NCBI RefSeq assembly: GCF_011038655.2
Contig: NZ_CP064954.1
Location: 2,356,001 to 2,420,000, forward strand
Reading direction: 5' to 3'
Length of the DNA stretch: 64,000 bases
From: Corynebacterium lizhenjunii
GTDB taxonomy: Bacteria; Actinomycetota; Actinomycetes; Mycobacteriales; Mycobacteriaceae
In this document: positions 34,126 to 43,933 of the stretch, one piece after another
Layout: every line of letters begins with the position of its first letter
Numbering within the stretch: the first letter of the stretch is position 1
Notes under the pieces: generated by a model
Told to the model about the DNA's origin: nothing
Seen by the model: the letters and a program-made list of their open reading frames with translations, nothing else
Database searches by the model: none
Program-made: the position numbers and the translations under genes

Positions 34126-35873
34126 CCCAGGGCCCAGCCGTGGGCGGCTTCGCGGCGCCGCAAGAACTGTTGGTAGATGCCCGGAGTACCGCCAAGTTGC
34201 GCATGGGTGCCCACCTGGCTGACGTGTCCGGTGTGGTCGAGCACCACAATCTGATCGGCATTGCGGATGGTATCGAGCTTGTGGGCGATCACGATGAGGG
34301 TGGAACGAGACCGCAGCGCTTCCATGGAGGCGAGGATGTTGGCCTCATTTTCGGCGTCGAGCGCTGAGGTGGCCTCATCAAAAATGACAATGGGAGCCTG
34401 CTTCAACAGAGCGCGAGCGACAGAGACGCGCTGGCGCTCCCCACCGGAGAGCAGCCGTCCGGCCTCGCCGACGCGGCTGTGCCAACCCAGGCGCTGAGCA
34501 ATCGAGGTCACCCCAGCCAAGTCCGCGGCCTGATAGACCTCCTGGTCACTAGCGGACGGCCGGCCCACGCGTATGTTGGCCAGGAGGGAATCATCGAAGA
34601 GGTACACGTCCTGAAACACCATGGAGAGCCGGGACATCAACTGCTCGGTGCCCAATTGGCGAATGTCTACGCCATCGACTAGCACTACGCCCGAATCAAC
34701 GTCCCAGAAACGCGATATCAGCCGGGCGATGGTGGTTTTACCAGAACCCGAGGGCCCCACGATAGCCGTGAGAGTTCCGGGCTGCGCCACAAAACTGACG
34801 TTGCGCAAAACTGGGGTGTGCCCATAGCCGAAGGAGACATCGCGCAATTCCACGCGGCCTGCCTCCGCCCCGGTGGGGACTGTGGGCTGGGCGGGCTCAG
34901 GAAGCGAGGGAGCACAAGAAATCTGGCGGGCCTCTGTCAGCGCTACGCGCCCCAGGTCCAAACCTACATAGGCCGATCCCACCTGATCCACGGCGCGACT
35001 AAAGCGCAGACTGATGCCAATGACGGCAATGGTCTCCAACGGATCGGCTGGCACCTGCGCCGCTACGGTAATCAGCGCCACGATAAAAGCCTGCACCACC
35101 ACGCCGTTGAGTACCAGCGCGAAAGTCGACAGCCACAATTCGCGCACCCGAGCCTTCTGGTCTGCTTGTAGTGCCTGCTGGAGCTGTGCAAACTCATCGC
35201 TGCGGCCTGCGGCTCGCAATGCCGGCTGGTGAGCCGCAAACTCCACAATCCGGCCGGAAAGTTCCTGCGCGGGCGGCAGCGCCTGGTCTGCTGCCCGCTT
35301 GCGGATCCAGGCAGCTACCTGTACCACCAGCACCACCACGGGTGCCATGAGCGTCAGCGTCAGGCCCAGGCGCGGATTCCACACCCACGCCCCCACCACC
35401 AAGGTGACCAGAGCAGCGCTATCGCGCACGATGGTACTTTGCATGTGCGCGACAGTCTCCGCCGCCGCCATGAAGCGGTCAGAGACCAAGCGGGAGAGCC
35501 CACCTGTGTTGTGGGCCCCAAACCACCCCAGCGGGAGCGTGGCTAATTTATCGCCAATCACCGTATGCGCCGTATGGAGAAAATCCAGCGCACTGAAATA
35601 GGACCACAGTGTAGAGAAGAAACGCGCCCCAAAAGCTAGCAGAGCAATAAGCGCCAGCCCCCACAGCCACGGAGCCACAGCAGTGCCTTGCACCAGCGCG
35701 CGGGTAAGCGGCACCAACGCCAATACCGCCAGGCCATCGAATATACCCACGCAGAGTGCCAGCAGCCTCTGCCACCTGCCATAACGCTGTCCCTTCTCGG
35801 TTTGCAACGTACCGGTTTCGCGGATAAGGAACGGATCCCGAAGGCGCAGATTCTTAGACGTTACCTCAGTCAT
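34110..35873 (-). CDS. ABC transporter permease/ATPase, second subunit of iron-box operon
   Basis: A 587-residue half-transporter: about six helices (residues 30-310) then an ATPase with Walker A GPSGSGKTT, signature LLSGGERQR and Walker B IVIFDEATSALD. The ATG at 35873 is chosen because it is preceded by GGAG within the upstream gene and overlaps that gene by eight bases; an in-frame ATG at 35945 would overlap much more. It is the last gene of a five-gene coupled set led by ECF-type components behind a DtxR-like box. By analogy with exporter-fold siderophore importers (YbtPQ, IrtAB) the two ABC genes may import rather than export a metal chelate; this is an inference. Confidence 0.88.
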   Translation of the reverse strand: MTEVTSKNLRLRDPFLIRETGTLQTEKGQRYGRWQRLLALCVGIFDGLAVLALVPLTRALVQGTAVAPWLWGLALIALLAFGARFFSTLWSYFSALDFLHTAHTVIGDKLATLPLGWFGAHNTGGLSRLVSDRFMAAAETVAHMQSTIVRDSAALVTLVVGAWVWNPRLGLTLTLMAPVVVLVVQVAAWIRKRAADQALPPAQELSGRIVEFAAHQPALRAAGRSDEFAQLQQALQADQKARVRELWLSTFALVLNGVVVQAFIVALITVAAQVPADPLETIAVIGISLRFSRAVDQVGSAYVGLDLGRVALTEARQISCAPSLPEPAQPTVPTGAEAGRVELRDVSFGYGHTPVLRNVSFVAQPGTLTAIVGPSGSGKTTIARLISRFWDVDSGVVLVDGVDIRQLGTEQLMSRLSMVFQDVYLFDDSLLANIRVGRPSASDQEVYQAADLAGVTSIAQRLGWHSRVGEAGRLLSGGERQRVSVARALLKQAPIVIFDEATSALDAENEANILASMEALRSRSTLIVIAHKLDTIRNADQIVVLDHTGHVSQVGTHAQLGGTPGIYQQFLRRREAAHGWALGSPSA

Positions 35874-37617
35874 CGGTGGACTCCTTTTGTACATCAAGTT
35901 CAATGATTTGATCAACGCCCCGAATAGATTCCGGCTTATGCGCAATTACCAACACAGTCTTGCCACGCACCAGAACATTCAAGGCTGCCTGAATCTCCGC
36001 CTCACAGTCGGGGTCTGCGGCGGTGGTGGCCTCATCGAGGATGAGGATTGGGGCATCGGCAAGCACTGCCCGGGCGATAGAAATGCGCTGCTGCTGTCCA
36101 CCAGACAGGGACACACCGGCACCCACCACCGTGTCCAACCCAGCAGGCAGGGCACGGATGTCCTGCGCAATGTGGGCGGCCTCCGCAGCGGCCCAGACCT
36201 CCTCATCGGTGACCGCAGGACGCGCCAGCCGGATATTGTCCCGGATGCTCAGCTGCAGCAGGTGCGGATCCTGCAAGACAAAAGCCACCGTACGGTACAA
36301 ACTGGCGAAACTGAGCTGGCGAATGTCCACCCCGCCGATGGTGATAGCGCCCTCGTCCGGGTCCTGGAAACGTGCCAGCATGGTCGCGGCAGTGGACTTG
36401 CCAGAACCCGACGGCCCAATCAGCGCAGTGACCGTACCTGGGTGCAACGTAGCCGAGAAATTCTGCAGCACCCGCGCACCGGAGGGATAGCTGAAGCTGA
36501 CATTGTGGAATTGGACGGGGAGGTTAGGGGCGTCTGCTAACTCGAAGGAGCCCTCCGGCAGAGGCTTGATGGACATCACCTCTTCCAAGCGCAGCGCGGC
36601 GTTTCCAGCTAGCTGATAAGACCACATCATCATCCCCACCGTCTGGATGGTGCCTGGAATAACCAGTGCAATCAGTGTGGTGGCCACTAGCTGGGGCACC
36701 GTGACGGTGCCCGCGTGTACTAGCGCCGAACCCGCGCCTACATTAATTAACAACACCACCGGCAGCGCCACCAAGGATTCCGACAGCGCACTAAGGCGCA
36801 GCAGGGGGCGCACCCACTCGTAATAGAAATCCGCAAAGCGCTGCGCCGCCTCCTGGTAGCGCCCATGAGCCTTGCCCACCGTTCCAAAGGCCTTGACCAC
36901 CGAGATGCCTTCTGCGAACTCCACCGCCGTAGCGGACACCGCCCCTAAATAATCATCCAACTGCGCTGTTTTGGTGCCCATGTCTTTCATAGAGAAGGCC
37001 TGGATGGCGAAATACACCGGCACGCTGGCCACGGAAAGCAGTCCTAAACGCCAGTCCACGATGAAGGCGTAGACCAGCAACGCCGCCGGAGTCACAATGG
37101 CCGCTACCTGCTCCACCGGGGCGTGGGCAATCAACGTGTGCAGGGTCAGCGTGTCATCCTCCACCGCCTTGCGCACCTTGCCGGAATTACTCTGGCTAAA
37201 CCAGCTCAACGGCGCCCGGGACAGCGAGGCAATAATCTTGCGGCGGTTAACACCCACCAATTTCACATCCGCCAGGTGGCTAACCAGCAGGGCCACAAAG
37301 TACAGGCCCAGCTGCAGCAGGAACGCGGTGATGAGCCACTGCACAATGACCTTGACGCGCTGGGTTTCGCCGAGGAGTAGAGCGTCTCCCAGCGATACCA
37401 GCACCACGTAAGGCGCTACTGCCAAGATTGAGGACACCAGCGCCAGGAATTGCGCACCGTAGACAATGGGCTGCACTGGCCCTAGGAGCCTGCGCAGGGC
37501 CTGTTGACCAGCCTTGTGTTTGGCGCGGCCAGAGTTTTCCGCAGGTAATTGTGCAAGGGATGATTGTTCACGGAGAGCTGTCCCACCGCGTGTGTCTTTG
37601 TGTGATTGGAGAGTCAT
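35866..37617 (-). CDS. ABC transporter permease/ATPase, first subunit of iron-box operon
   Basis: A 583-residue half-transporter with a TMD (residues 55-330) and an ATPase with Walker A GPSGSGKST, signature LSGGQQQR and Walker B ILILDEATTAAD. It shares about the same architecture as the following gene and probably forms a heterodimer with it. Its ATG overlaps the stop of the upstream ECF ATPase gene as ATGA, so translation is coupled. No SIP-type flavin domain like that of IrtA is present. One copy of GGCATCGGCA encodes the LADAP before Walker B. Confidence 0.88.
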   Translation of the reverse strand: MTLQSHKDTRGGTALREQSSLAQLPAENSGRAKHKAGQQALRRLLGPVQPIVYGAQFLALVSSILAVAPYVVLVSLGDALLLGETQRVKVIVQWLITAFLLQLGLYFVALLVSHLADVKLVGVNRRKIIASLSRAPLSWFSQSNSGKVRKAVEDDTLTLHTLIAHAPVEQVAAIVTPAALLVYAFIVDWRLGLLSVASVPVYFAIQAFSMKDMGTKTAQLDDYLGAVSATAVEFAEGISVVKAFGTVGKAHGRYQEAAQRFADFYYEWVRPLLRLSALSESLVALPVVLLINVGAGSALVHAGTVTVPQLVATTLIALVIPGTIQTVGMMMWSYQLAGNAALRLEEVMSIKPLPEGSFELADAPNLPVQFHNVSFSYPSGARVLQNFSATLHPGTVTALIGPSGSGKSTAATMLARFQDPDEGAITIGGVDIRQLSFASLYRTVAFVLQDPHLLQLSIRDNIRLARPAVTDEEVWAAAEAAHIAQDIRALPAGLDTVVGAGVSLSGGQQQRISIARAVLADAPILILDEATTAADPDCEAEIQAALNVLVRGKTVLVIAHKPESIRGVDQIIELDVQKESTDD

Positions 37618-39281
37618 ACTCGGTTCACCTCTTTCAGATTGATCATTCGGGTCGCGGCCGCGGCAACCAGCTCGTAGTCGTGAGTGATCACGATGACCAC
37701 CGCTCCGTCTGCTGCTAGGGCTCGCAAGAGCTGTGCAATGGACTGCAGGTGCCTCCAGCCCACTCCGGAGGTGGGTTCATCAAAGATGTAGACCTGCGGT
37801 TGTGGGGAGTTTGTGCGTTGGAAGTAGACCGTGTTCCCTTGCGAGCGGGCCGTGTTCGCTTGTAGGCGAGTCTTGTGCGAATGTGCACGTGCCGAGTTGG
37901 CCTGCGCCACCGCGATGGCTAAGCGTTGGCGTTGCCCTCCCGACAGCGACTGGGGGTGGCGCTGCGCACAGGAGTCCAGTTCCACTGCCGCCAGCAGACC
38001 AGCGACATCTACCCCGGCGCGCTGCGCCTTGTTCAAGCCCAAGGTCAGTTCTTCTTCCACAGTTGCCGCAAAGAGCTGGCGGCCAACGTCTTGCATAACC
38101 ATGTGGGAGACCGCCAAGCGCTGCTTGCCGCTCATCTCCACCCCACCCAGCGAAATCTTTCCACCGCGCTGTGGGGCAGCGAGCCCGCAAATAAGACGGG
38201 CCAAAGTGGTCTTTCCAGCGCCATTGGGGCCCAGCAGCGCGCAGACTTCCCCGGCGGGGAAGGCCAGGTGTTCAATATCGATCACGGGCGTGCGTCCATA
38301 GGCGAAGCGCAGGGAACGCAGCTCTAAACACTCCTCGTGCAATTCGAGGTCCGACGGGGAGCTGGGTTCGCCTGAGGTTACTAGGCATGCTTCCAGTCGC
38401 GGAAGCGGCTGGAAGTCCAGCGCTCGCAACCCCAACGCCTGGCGCTCACGCGTGCTTAATGTGAAGAAGTCTCGCGCGTTGAAGGTGCGCGCAATACTGC
38501 CCTGGTGCAGGTAGAAGACCTTGTCAGCAACTTCGCGCAGGAAGAACAAGCGATGTTCCGCAATCACCACTGTCTTGCCCAGTTCTTTCAGCCGATGCAG
38601 CGCCTGCTGGAGCACGCGAATGCCTTCGAGCGAGAGGTTTGAGCTGGGCTCATCCAGAAGCACCAGCCCACCCGGGCAGACCAGTGCGCACGCGCACGCC
38701 ACAACTTGGAGCTGCCCGCCGGATAGTTCCCGCAAATTGCGCCCACGCAGGTGCTCAATCCCCAACGCGGCAACAGCATGTCTAATTCTGGCCTCAATCT
38801 CGCTGGGTTCTACCCCCAGGTTCTCGAGCCCAAAAGCCAGCTCCGCGTCCACAGTGTCCGTAAAGAACTGCGTGCGGGGATTTTGAAAGACAGACGCGCT
38901 GAACTCAATAGCCCGCGACAGCGGCTGCTGCGCCGGAGAGTACTCCACTGTGCCAGCGCCGACAGCGGTAGCGGCGCCGGCACTAGTACCGGCTCTGGAA
39001 CCAGCGCTGGCGCTGCAACCAGGGCTGGCGATGCAACCAGGGCTGGCGCTGGCGCTTATGCGCACGCTGCCGATCAACTCCCCTGGGTGAAAATGCGGAA
39101 TCAAGCCGCTGAGCACCTGCAGCAGCGTGGATTTTCCAGACCCGGAATCACCAGTAAGCAAGATGCACTCACCCGGTTCTATCTGCAGGCTCAGGTCCTG
39201 AACTCCAGCATCGGAAAGCCGGGAACCCGCACCCACCGCATACCTAAAGCTCACGCCCTCGAGCTCAACTGCAGCACTCAT
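37614..39281 (-). CDS. ECF-type transporter ATPase with two fused ATP-binding domains
   Basis: A 555-residue protein with two ABC domains in one chain. The first has Walker A TGDSGSGKST, signature LSGGQLQV and LVLLDEPSSNL; the second GPNGAGKTT, LSGGQRQRL and YIFDEPTSG. This is the CbiO/EcfA1-A2 fusion layout. Two low-complexity insertions are odd: about 35 residues of Ser/Ala/Gly in the first domain (about 87-123), and about 35 residues (NSARAHSHKTRL region, about 483-517) between the signature and Walker B of the second. The ATG at 39281 overlaps the upstream stop as ATGA, which decides the start over an in-frame one at 39323. It should power the T and S components encoded upstream. Confidence 0.88.
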   Translation of the reverse strand: MSAAVELEGVSFRYAVGAGSRLSDAGVQDLSLQIEPGECILLTGDSGSGKSTLLQVLSGLIPHFHPGELIGSVRISASASPGCIASPGCSASAGSRAGTSAGAATAVGAGTVEYSPAQQPLSRAIEFSASVFQNPRTQFFTDTVDAELAFGLENLGVEPSEIEARIRHAVAALGIEHLRGRNLRELSGGQLQVVACACALVCPGGLVLLDEPSSNLSLEGIRVLQQALHRLKELGKTVVIAEHRLFFLREVADKVFYLHQGSIARTFNARDFFTLSTRERQALGLRALDFQPLPRLEACLVTSGEPSSPSDLELHEECLELRSLRFAYGRTPVIDIEHLAFPAGEVCALLGPNGAGKTTLARLICGLAAPQRGGKISLGGVEMSGKQRLAVSHMVMQDVGRQLFAATVEEELTLGLNKAQRAGVDVAGLLAAVELDSCAQRHPQSLSGGQRQRLAIAVAQANSARAHSHKTRLQANTARSQGNTVYFQRTNSPQPQVYIFDEPTSGVGWRHLQSIAQLLRALAADGAVVIVITHDYELVAAAATRMINLKEVNRV

Positions 39282-40084
39282 TGCCCCACTCCTGCCCGTA
39301 CACTGGCCAGCGCCACCGCCCACTCGCTGACGGGCAAGACGGTGGAGACGATGATGAGAGCTAAGGTGGCGGCTGCGAGGGCATCGGCAAGCTTAAAAGC
39401 CAGCGGAACCGTAGTGGAAGGGGCAACTGGGGCGCCCAAGCCGCGCACCATGGCGGACGCGGCGAGCTCATCGCCGGTACGCACCACCGCGCCCAACAAC
39501 GGGATAACCAACATCGCGGCAGCACGGGCCGGGTGGGCTAGCCAACTGCGCAGTCCCGGCTGCAGGCCACGCAGCACCATCGCGTCGCGGATGGCGCGGG
39601 CTTCGGTGACGATGATGGGCACTATGCGCACAAATACCACCACGGGGATGACAACCCAGGCGGGAAGGCGCATGCGCCGCAGCGCGCTATTGAGCGTAGA
39701 CGGCGTGAGTGTCAGCAGCGCATATGCGCCGATGGCCATGCTGATGCTGAAGCGGCTAAGCCACGCACACATCGCCGCCGTGAAGGCGAAGAAGGTCGAC
39801 GGCGGCCCGTTAAGTAATCCCACGTAGCCCAGATGAAAGAAGGCGAAGCCCACGCAGGCAGCCACGCCGTAGACCGGTTTTAGCGTGGCCAGCGCACAGG
39901 CTGCGAACGCGATGCACAGCAGCAATGTGGGCAGCGCCCCGTAGCTGAGCGCCGTGGCATTGATGACGAGCACCGCAAGCAGCACAGTGCGCGGGTCCAG
40001 CAGCGGGGTGCGCGGGGGCATCGGCAAGTTGTGGGGCAGGCACTGGGACTGGCTCACGCTGGCGCGCGGGGGTGGAGGCGTCAC
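39278..40084 (-). CDS. ECF transporter T component
   Basis: A 268-residue membrane protein with about five to six helices and a cytoplasmic coupling region (ARAIRDAMVLRGLQPGLRS, about residues 163-182) typical of CbiQ/EcfT, including a second Ala-Arg-Gly-type motif (ASAMVRGLGAP). It links the ATPase to the S component. The GTG start overlaps the stop of the S-component gene by four bases. KLADAL is encoded by a copy of the 10-mer at 39380, and the N-terminal LPMP by another copy at 40017 in a different reading frame. Confidence 0.85.
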   Translation of the reverse strand: MTPPPPRASVSQSQCLPHNLPMPPRTPLLDPRTVLLAVLVINATALSYGALPTLLLCIAFAACALATLKPVYGVAACVGFAFFHLGYVGLLNGPPSTFFAFTAAMCAWLSRFSISMAIGAYALLTLTPSTLNSALRRMRLPAWVVIPVVVFVRIVPIIVTEARAIRDAMVLRGLQPGLRSWLAHPARAAAMLVIPLLGAVVRTGDELAASAMVRGLGAPVAPSTTVPLAFKLADALAAATLALIIVSTVLPVSEWAVALASVRAGVGQ

Positions 40085-40764
40085 AGCAGACCAGCGCTTT
40101 CAAAATGCTTGCGGCTAACCCGCACGCCGAAGAATCCGCCGATGAGCCCGGAGATGACCGCTCCCAGCACCACAGCCGCGATGGTCCACGGCTGGAAAAG
40201 ATGTGACATGACGTCGGCGTACTGGGGTCCCATTTGCTCCGCAATGTCAGCGAAGTAGGCGTCCGAGTCCAGAACCAGCGGAATAAAGGGGAAGGCAATC
40301 CACATGCACAGAACGCCATAAGCCACCGGGAAGATCTTCGGAACGCTCACCCCCGTCTTGGTGATTAGCAGATCCGCAAGGAACCCCAGGCCAATGCCAC
40401 CCAGCAGCGTCCAAAAGTAGTGACCCGTGAGCATAAAGACGAGACCATTGAGACCCCCGAGGATTGTCAGCGCGCCCAGCTTCGGGGTGCGCGCAACGTA
40501 CAGCGCCAGCACAATGCCGTTCGCAATGATGCCGATGAACCAGCCCAGGAACATGAATTGTGGCCCCGCAAAGCCCACCATTCCGGTGGCATAGGTAACC
40601 ACAAAGTAGAGCGCGGAGAAGACACCGGCGTTGATCAGGTCCCGTGTGTTCAGGCGGTGTGCACTGTTGAGGCCCGTTGGGGCCGGGGTTGGGGCTGAGG
40701 CTGCCGATGCAGGATTCGTGGTTACTGGCGTCGGAGCCGGGGTGGCGGAGTTTTTCTGAGACAT
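40081..40764 (-). CDS. ECF transporter S component, MptD/Trep_Strep family
   Basis: A 227-residue membrane protein: a Pro/Ala/Thr-rich cytoplasmic start (residues 1-35) and about six helices from residue 45, with RDLINAGVFSALYFVVTY opening the domain. The sequence fits the MptD/Trep_Strep family of putative ECF substrate-binding components. It is the first gene of the five-gene set and is preceded by a DtxR-like box, so it should define the substrate, which I predict to be an iron or other metal chelate. A cobalamin-like or vitamin substrate is an alternative. Confidence 0.82.
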   Translation of the reverse strand: MSQKNSATPAPTPVTTNPASAASAPTPAPTGLNSAHRLNTRDLINAGVFSALYFVVTYATGMVGFAGPQFMFLGWFIGIIANGIVLALYVARTPKLGALTILGGLNGLVFMLTGHYFWTLLGGIGLGFLADLLITKTGVSVPKIFPVAYGVLCMWIAFPFIPLVLDSDAYFADIAEQMGPQYADVMSHLFQPWTIAAVVLGAVISGLIGGFFGVRVSRKHFESAGLL

Positions 40765-40813
40765 AGTGAACCTCGCACGGTCTAAGAGGGAAGAATAAGA
40801 AATGCCCTATAAC

Positions 40814-40832
40814 TAAGGACAGCCTTACTTAA
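40814..40832 (-). promoter_or_regulatory. DtxR-like iron box upstream of ECF/ABC operon
   Basis: The 19-mer TAAGGACAGCCTTACTTAA matches the DtxR consensus TTAGGTTAGCCTAACCTAA at 14 of 19 positions, including the central AGCCT and both outer edges. It lies about 50 bases before the ATG of the S-component gene on the minus strand, a position that would block transcription. Confidence 0.65.
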
Positions 40833-40973
40833 CTCCTTTTCGGGCGCGTTGTAAAGACCCCGGGGGTAAAAACGGTGGGCGGCCAGCCCCCGGCAGCGCG
40901 ATTCCGTATGGCACCTCAGCACCGCGAACACCTCCACGGATGGGGTTGCGGCGCAAGCGCGCCCCAAACATAC

Positions 40974-41003
40974 AAAAAAGGGACCGGCCAACCGGCCGGT
41001 CCC
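40974..41003 (-). terminator. intrinsic terminator of pck
   Basis: On the minus strand the stem GGGACCGG/CCGGTCCC (41003-40980) encloses an eight-base loop and is followed by TTTTTT. It lies 27 bases after the pck stop. Confidence 0.85.
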
Positions 41004-41029
41004 CTACCTCACAACGAAGGCTAAAAGCG

Positions 41030-42853
41030 CTACTGGGCGTTAGCCACGCGCTCCTTCAGCGCGGCGAATTGGGCGTGGACCTCGGCGGGTACGCGCTCGC
41101 CCAGGAAGGTCAGGTAGTCGCCATTGTCCTTGAGGTCGCCCTCCCACTCCGCGGGGTTGACGGCCAGGGCTTCGCGTACGTCCTCCAGATTGGCGTCGGC
41201 GCCGTCCAGGTCCAGGTCCTCGGCGCGGGCAGTAAGGCCCACGATGGTCTCATCAGCACCCACGCGGCCTTCAATGCGATCCACGATCCACTTGAGCACG
41301 CGGGAGTTCTCACCGAAGCCCGGCCACAGGAAGCGGCCATCCTCGCCACGGCGGAACCAGTTGACCAGGAAGATAGACGGCAGCTTGTCGCCGCCCTTGC
41401 GGCCCATGTCGATCCAGTTCTGCAGGTAGTCGCCCACGTTGTAGCCAATGAATGGCAGCATAGCCATCGGGTCGTGCCGCAGTGCGCCCACAGTGCCTTC
41501 CGCTGCAGCGGTCTGACCAGAGGACAGCAGCGACCCGATCATGGTGCCGTGCTCCCAAGAGTATGCCTGGGTTACCAGCGGAATGGTGGTCTTGCGGCGC
41601 CCACCAAAGAGAATGGCATCAATCTTGACCCCGCGCCAGTCGTCGTACTCCGGCGCCGCGGTGGGGCACTGGGCAATCGGCACACAATAACGCGAGTTCG
41701 GGTGCGCAGCCAGGCCGTCAGACTCCGGGGTCCAGTCATTGCCCAGCCAGTCGATGAGGTGATCCGGGGCGTCGCCGTCCATGCCTTCCCACCACACGTC
41801 ACCATCATCAGTCAGTGCGACGTTGGTGAAGATGGTGTTGCCCGGCTCCATGGTCTTCATGGCAATCGGGTTAGATGCATAGTTTGTACCCGGGGCCACA
41901 CCAAAGAAACCGTTCTCCGGGTTCACGGCGTAGAGGCCGTCCTCACGCAGGTGCATCCACGCAATATCATCACCCACCACCTGTGCGGACCAGCCCGGAA
42001 TGGTGGGGGTGATCATGGCCAGGTTGGTCTTGCCGCAAGCGGACGGGAAGGCCGCCGCCACGTGGTAGTTCTTGCCCTCCGGGGAGGTCAGCTTCAGGAT
42101 GAGCATGTGCTCCGCCATCCAGCCTTCCTCCTTAGCCATCACGGAAGCGATACGCAGCGCGTAGCACTTCTTAGCCAGGATGGCGTTGCCGCCATAGCCG
42201 GAACCGTAGGACCAAATCTCCTTGGTATCCGGGAATTGGGTGATGTACTTGGTGTCATTGCACGGCCACGCCACGTCTTCCTGACCCGGCTCCAGCGGGG
42301 CACCCACGGAGTGCAGGGCGTGCACAAAGTCGCCATTATCGCCAATCTTGGCCAGGGCTTCTGCACCCATGCGCGTCATAATGCGCATGGACAACACCAC
42401 GTATGCGGAGTCCGTGAGCTGCACGCCCAGCTTCGGGTCCGGATCATTAATGGGCCCCATGCAAAACGGCACCACATACATGGTGCGCCCGCGCATGGAA
42501 CCGCGGTAGACCTGCGTCATCTCCTCTTTCATCTTCACCGGATCCACCCAGTTATTGGTGGGGCCTGCGTCCTCTTCCTTTTCCGTACAGATGAAAGTAC
42601 GGGACTCCACGCGGGCCACATCCGACGGGTTGGAGCGCGCCAGGTAGGAATTAGGACGCTTTTCTTCACTCAGCTTGAGCAGGGTGCCCTTGTCTACCAA
42701 TTCCGCCGCGAGGCGGTCAGCCTCTTCCTGGGAGCCATCGATGACAACCACCCGCTCCGGCTGAAAGAGATCCACGCTCTCGCTAATCCACGAAATGAGC
42801 TGTTCATTCTTCGACGGAAATTCACCGACGAGGCCACGAATCTGGACGGTCAT
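41030..42853 (-). CDS. pck: phosphoenolpyruvate carboxykinase, GTP-dependent
   Basis: A 607-residue enzyme converting oxaloacetate and GTP to phosphoenolpyruvate, CO2 and GDP, the first step of gluconeogenesis. Signature [13 protein letters not shown] (about residues 270-282) is the GTP-type P-loop with the reactive Cys. The mobile-lid and Mn-binding residues ([12 protein letters not shown] about 217-228; EGWMAEHM) are present. The length is normal for the GTP family. The ribosome site AGGAGAGATGA precedes ATG. Single-gene transcript with its own terminator; possible operators lie in the divergent spacer to trmB. Confidence 0.96.
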   Translation of the reverse strand: MTVQIRGLVGEFPSKNEQLISWISESVDLFQPERVVVIDGSQEEADRLAAELVDKGTLLKLSEEKRPNSYLARSNPSDVARVESRTFICTEKEEDAGPTNNWVDPVKMKEEMTQVYRGSMRGRTMYVVPFCMGPINDPDPKLGVQLTDSAYVVLSMRIMTRMGAEALAKIGDNGDFVHALHSVGAPLEPGQEDVAWPCNDTKYITQFPDTKEIWSYGSGYGGNAILAKKCYALRIASVMAKEEGWMAEHMLILKLTSPEGKNYHVAAAFPSACGKTNLAMITPTIPGWSAQVVGDDIAWMHLREDGLYAVNPENGFFGVAPGTNYASNPIAMKTMEPGNTIFTNVALTDDGDVWWEGMDGDAPDHLIDWLGNDWTPESDGLAAHPNSRYCVPIAQCPTAAPEYDDWRGVKIDAILFGGRRKTTIPLVTQAYSWEHGTMIGSLLSSGQTAAAEGTVGALRHDPMAMLPFIGYNVGDYLQNWIDMGRKGGDKLPSIFLVNWFRRGEDGRFLWPGFGENSRVLKWIVDRIEGRVGADETIVGLTARAEDLDLDGADANLEDVREALAVNPAEWEGDLKDNGDYLTFLGERVPAEVHAQFAALKERVANAQ

Positions 42854-43191
42854 TCATCTCTCCTAGAGTGCTCGTAAGAGTTTTACCCCTCCAGACTAGT
42901 CGCTACGCAACACTTTGGGGCTAAACCAATTTCCCAATGGTTATATCCAGCCTGTTAACCTACTGTTAAAGCTCTCCACACCCAGCCCGGCCGCAAAATG
43001 CCACGAACCAAGCCACCCCAATACGGGGTTAGCGCCGCCCCAGCTCCCACATGCCTGGCACCTAACCCCGGCCCGGCACCTGGCTGGTTATATCCAGGTG
43101 ACGGTGAGGGAGGAGGGCATCGGCAAGCTCAAGCACAAAAAGTGGCCAACGCCATTAGCATTCTGGGCGCTGCGCATGGACAATAGACCCA
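42854..43191 (+). promoter_or_regulatory. 338-bp divergent spacer between pck and trmB with repeated TGGTTATATCCA
   Basis: No gene is supported. The 12-mer GGTTATATCCAG occurs twice (42939-42950 and 43086-43097); TGGTTATATCCA is nearly palindromic and could be bound by a dimeric regulator of pck, though the known C. glutamicum regulators' exact sites are not evident. A full copy of GGCATCGGCAAGCT is at 43116-43129. Confidence 0.45.
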
Positions 43192-43932
43192 ATGAATAAC
43201 CCGCAGAATCGCCCGCTCCAAACGGACTTCAACACCGTCTTTGGTAATGACCTCGACTACCCGCGCCTGGGCAACGTCACCTTCCGACGCGGCACCCTGA
43301 CCCCCAACCAGGAGGCCCTCTTCGCCGAGCATTGGCCGCGGCTGGGAGCAGAGCTTGCCGATGCCCGCCTGGACATCGACGCCTGGTTCGGCCGCAGAGG
43401 CGCCAAGACAATCGTAGAGATTGGCTCCGGCACCGGCACCTCCACGGCCGCCATGGCACCACTGGAGGCAGACACCAACATTATCGCCGTCGAACTGTAC
43501 AAACCCGGCCTGGCCAAGCTGCTAGGCGCCGTGGTGCGCGGTGAGATTCCCAATATCCGCATGGTGCGCGGCGACGGCATGGAAGTACTCATGCGCATGA
43601 TCGCCCCGGAATCCCTGGACGGCATTCGGGTCTTTTTCCCCGACCCCTGGCCCAAGGCCCGCCACCACAAGCGCCGCATTATCCAATCCGGGCCGTTAAA
43701 CCTCTTTGCCTCCCGGTTAAAGAAAGGTGGCGTGCTGCACGTGGCCACGGACCACGCGGAGTACGCGGAATGGATAAACGAACTGACAGACGTCGAGCCC
43801 GCGCTGGAGTTTAAAGGCTGGCCGTGGCCAGAATGCCCACAGCTAACCGACCGCCAGGTGATAACCAAGTTTGAAGGCAAGGGCCTGGATAAAGACCACG
43901 TGATTAGCGAATACCTCTGGGAGAAGAAATAA
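43192..43932 (+). CDS. trmB: tRNA (guanine-N7-)-methyltransferase
   Basis: A 246-residue class I methyltransferase that forms m7G46 in tRNA. The SAM-binding motif is [15 protein letters not shown] (about residues 73-87), and the conserved [15 protein letters not shown] (about 144-158) is diagnostic of TrmB. It is followed one base later by a NYN-domain gene. The same order near pck and the MmpL gene occurs in related genomes. ELADARL is encoded by a copy of the 10-mer at 43356. Confidence 0.95.
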   Translation: MNNPQNRPLQTDFNTVFGNDLDYPRLGNVTFRRGTLTPNQEALFAEHWPRLGAELADARLDIDAWFGRRGAKTIVEIGSGTGTSTAAMAPLEADTNIIAVELYKPGLAKLLGAVVRGEIPNIRMVRGDGMEVLMRMIAPESLDGIRVFFPDPWPKARHHKRRIIQSGPLNLFASRLKKGGVLHVATDHAEYAEWINELTDVEPALEFKGWPWPECPQLTDRQVITKFEGKGLDKDHVISEYLWEKK

Positions 43933-43933
43933 C

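Noticed and set aside
40940..42877. 645-residue plus-strand frame opposite pck
   Set aside because: High-G+C shadow of the pck gene; no plausible start and His/Gln-biased composition typical of antisense frames.
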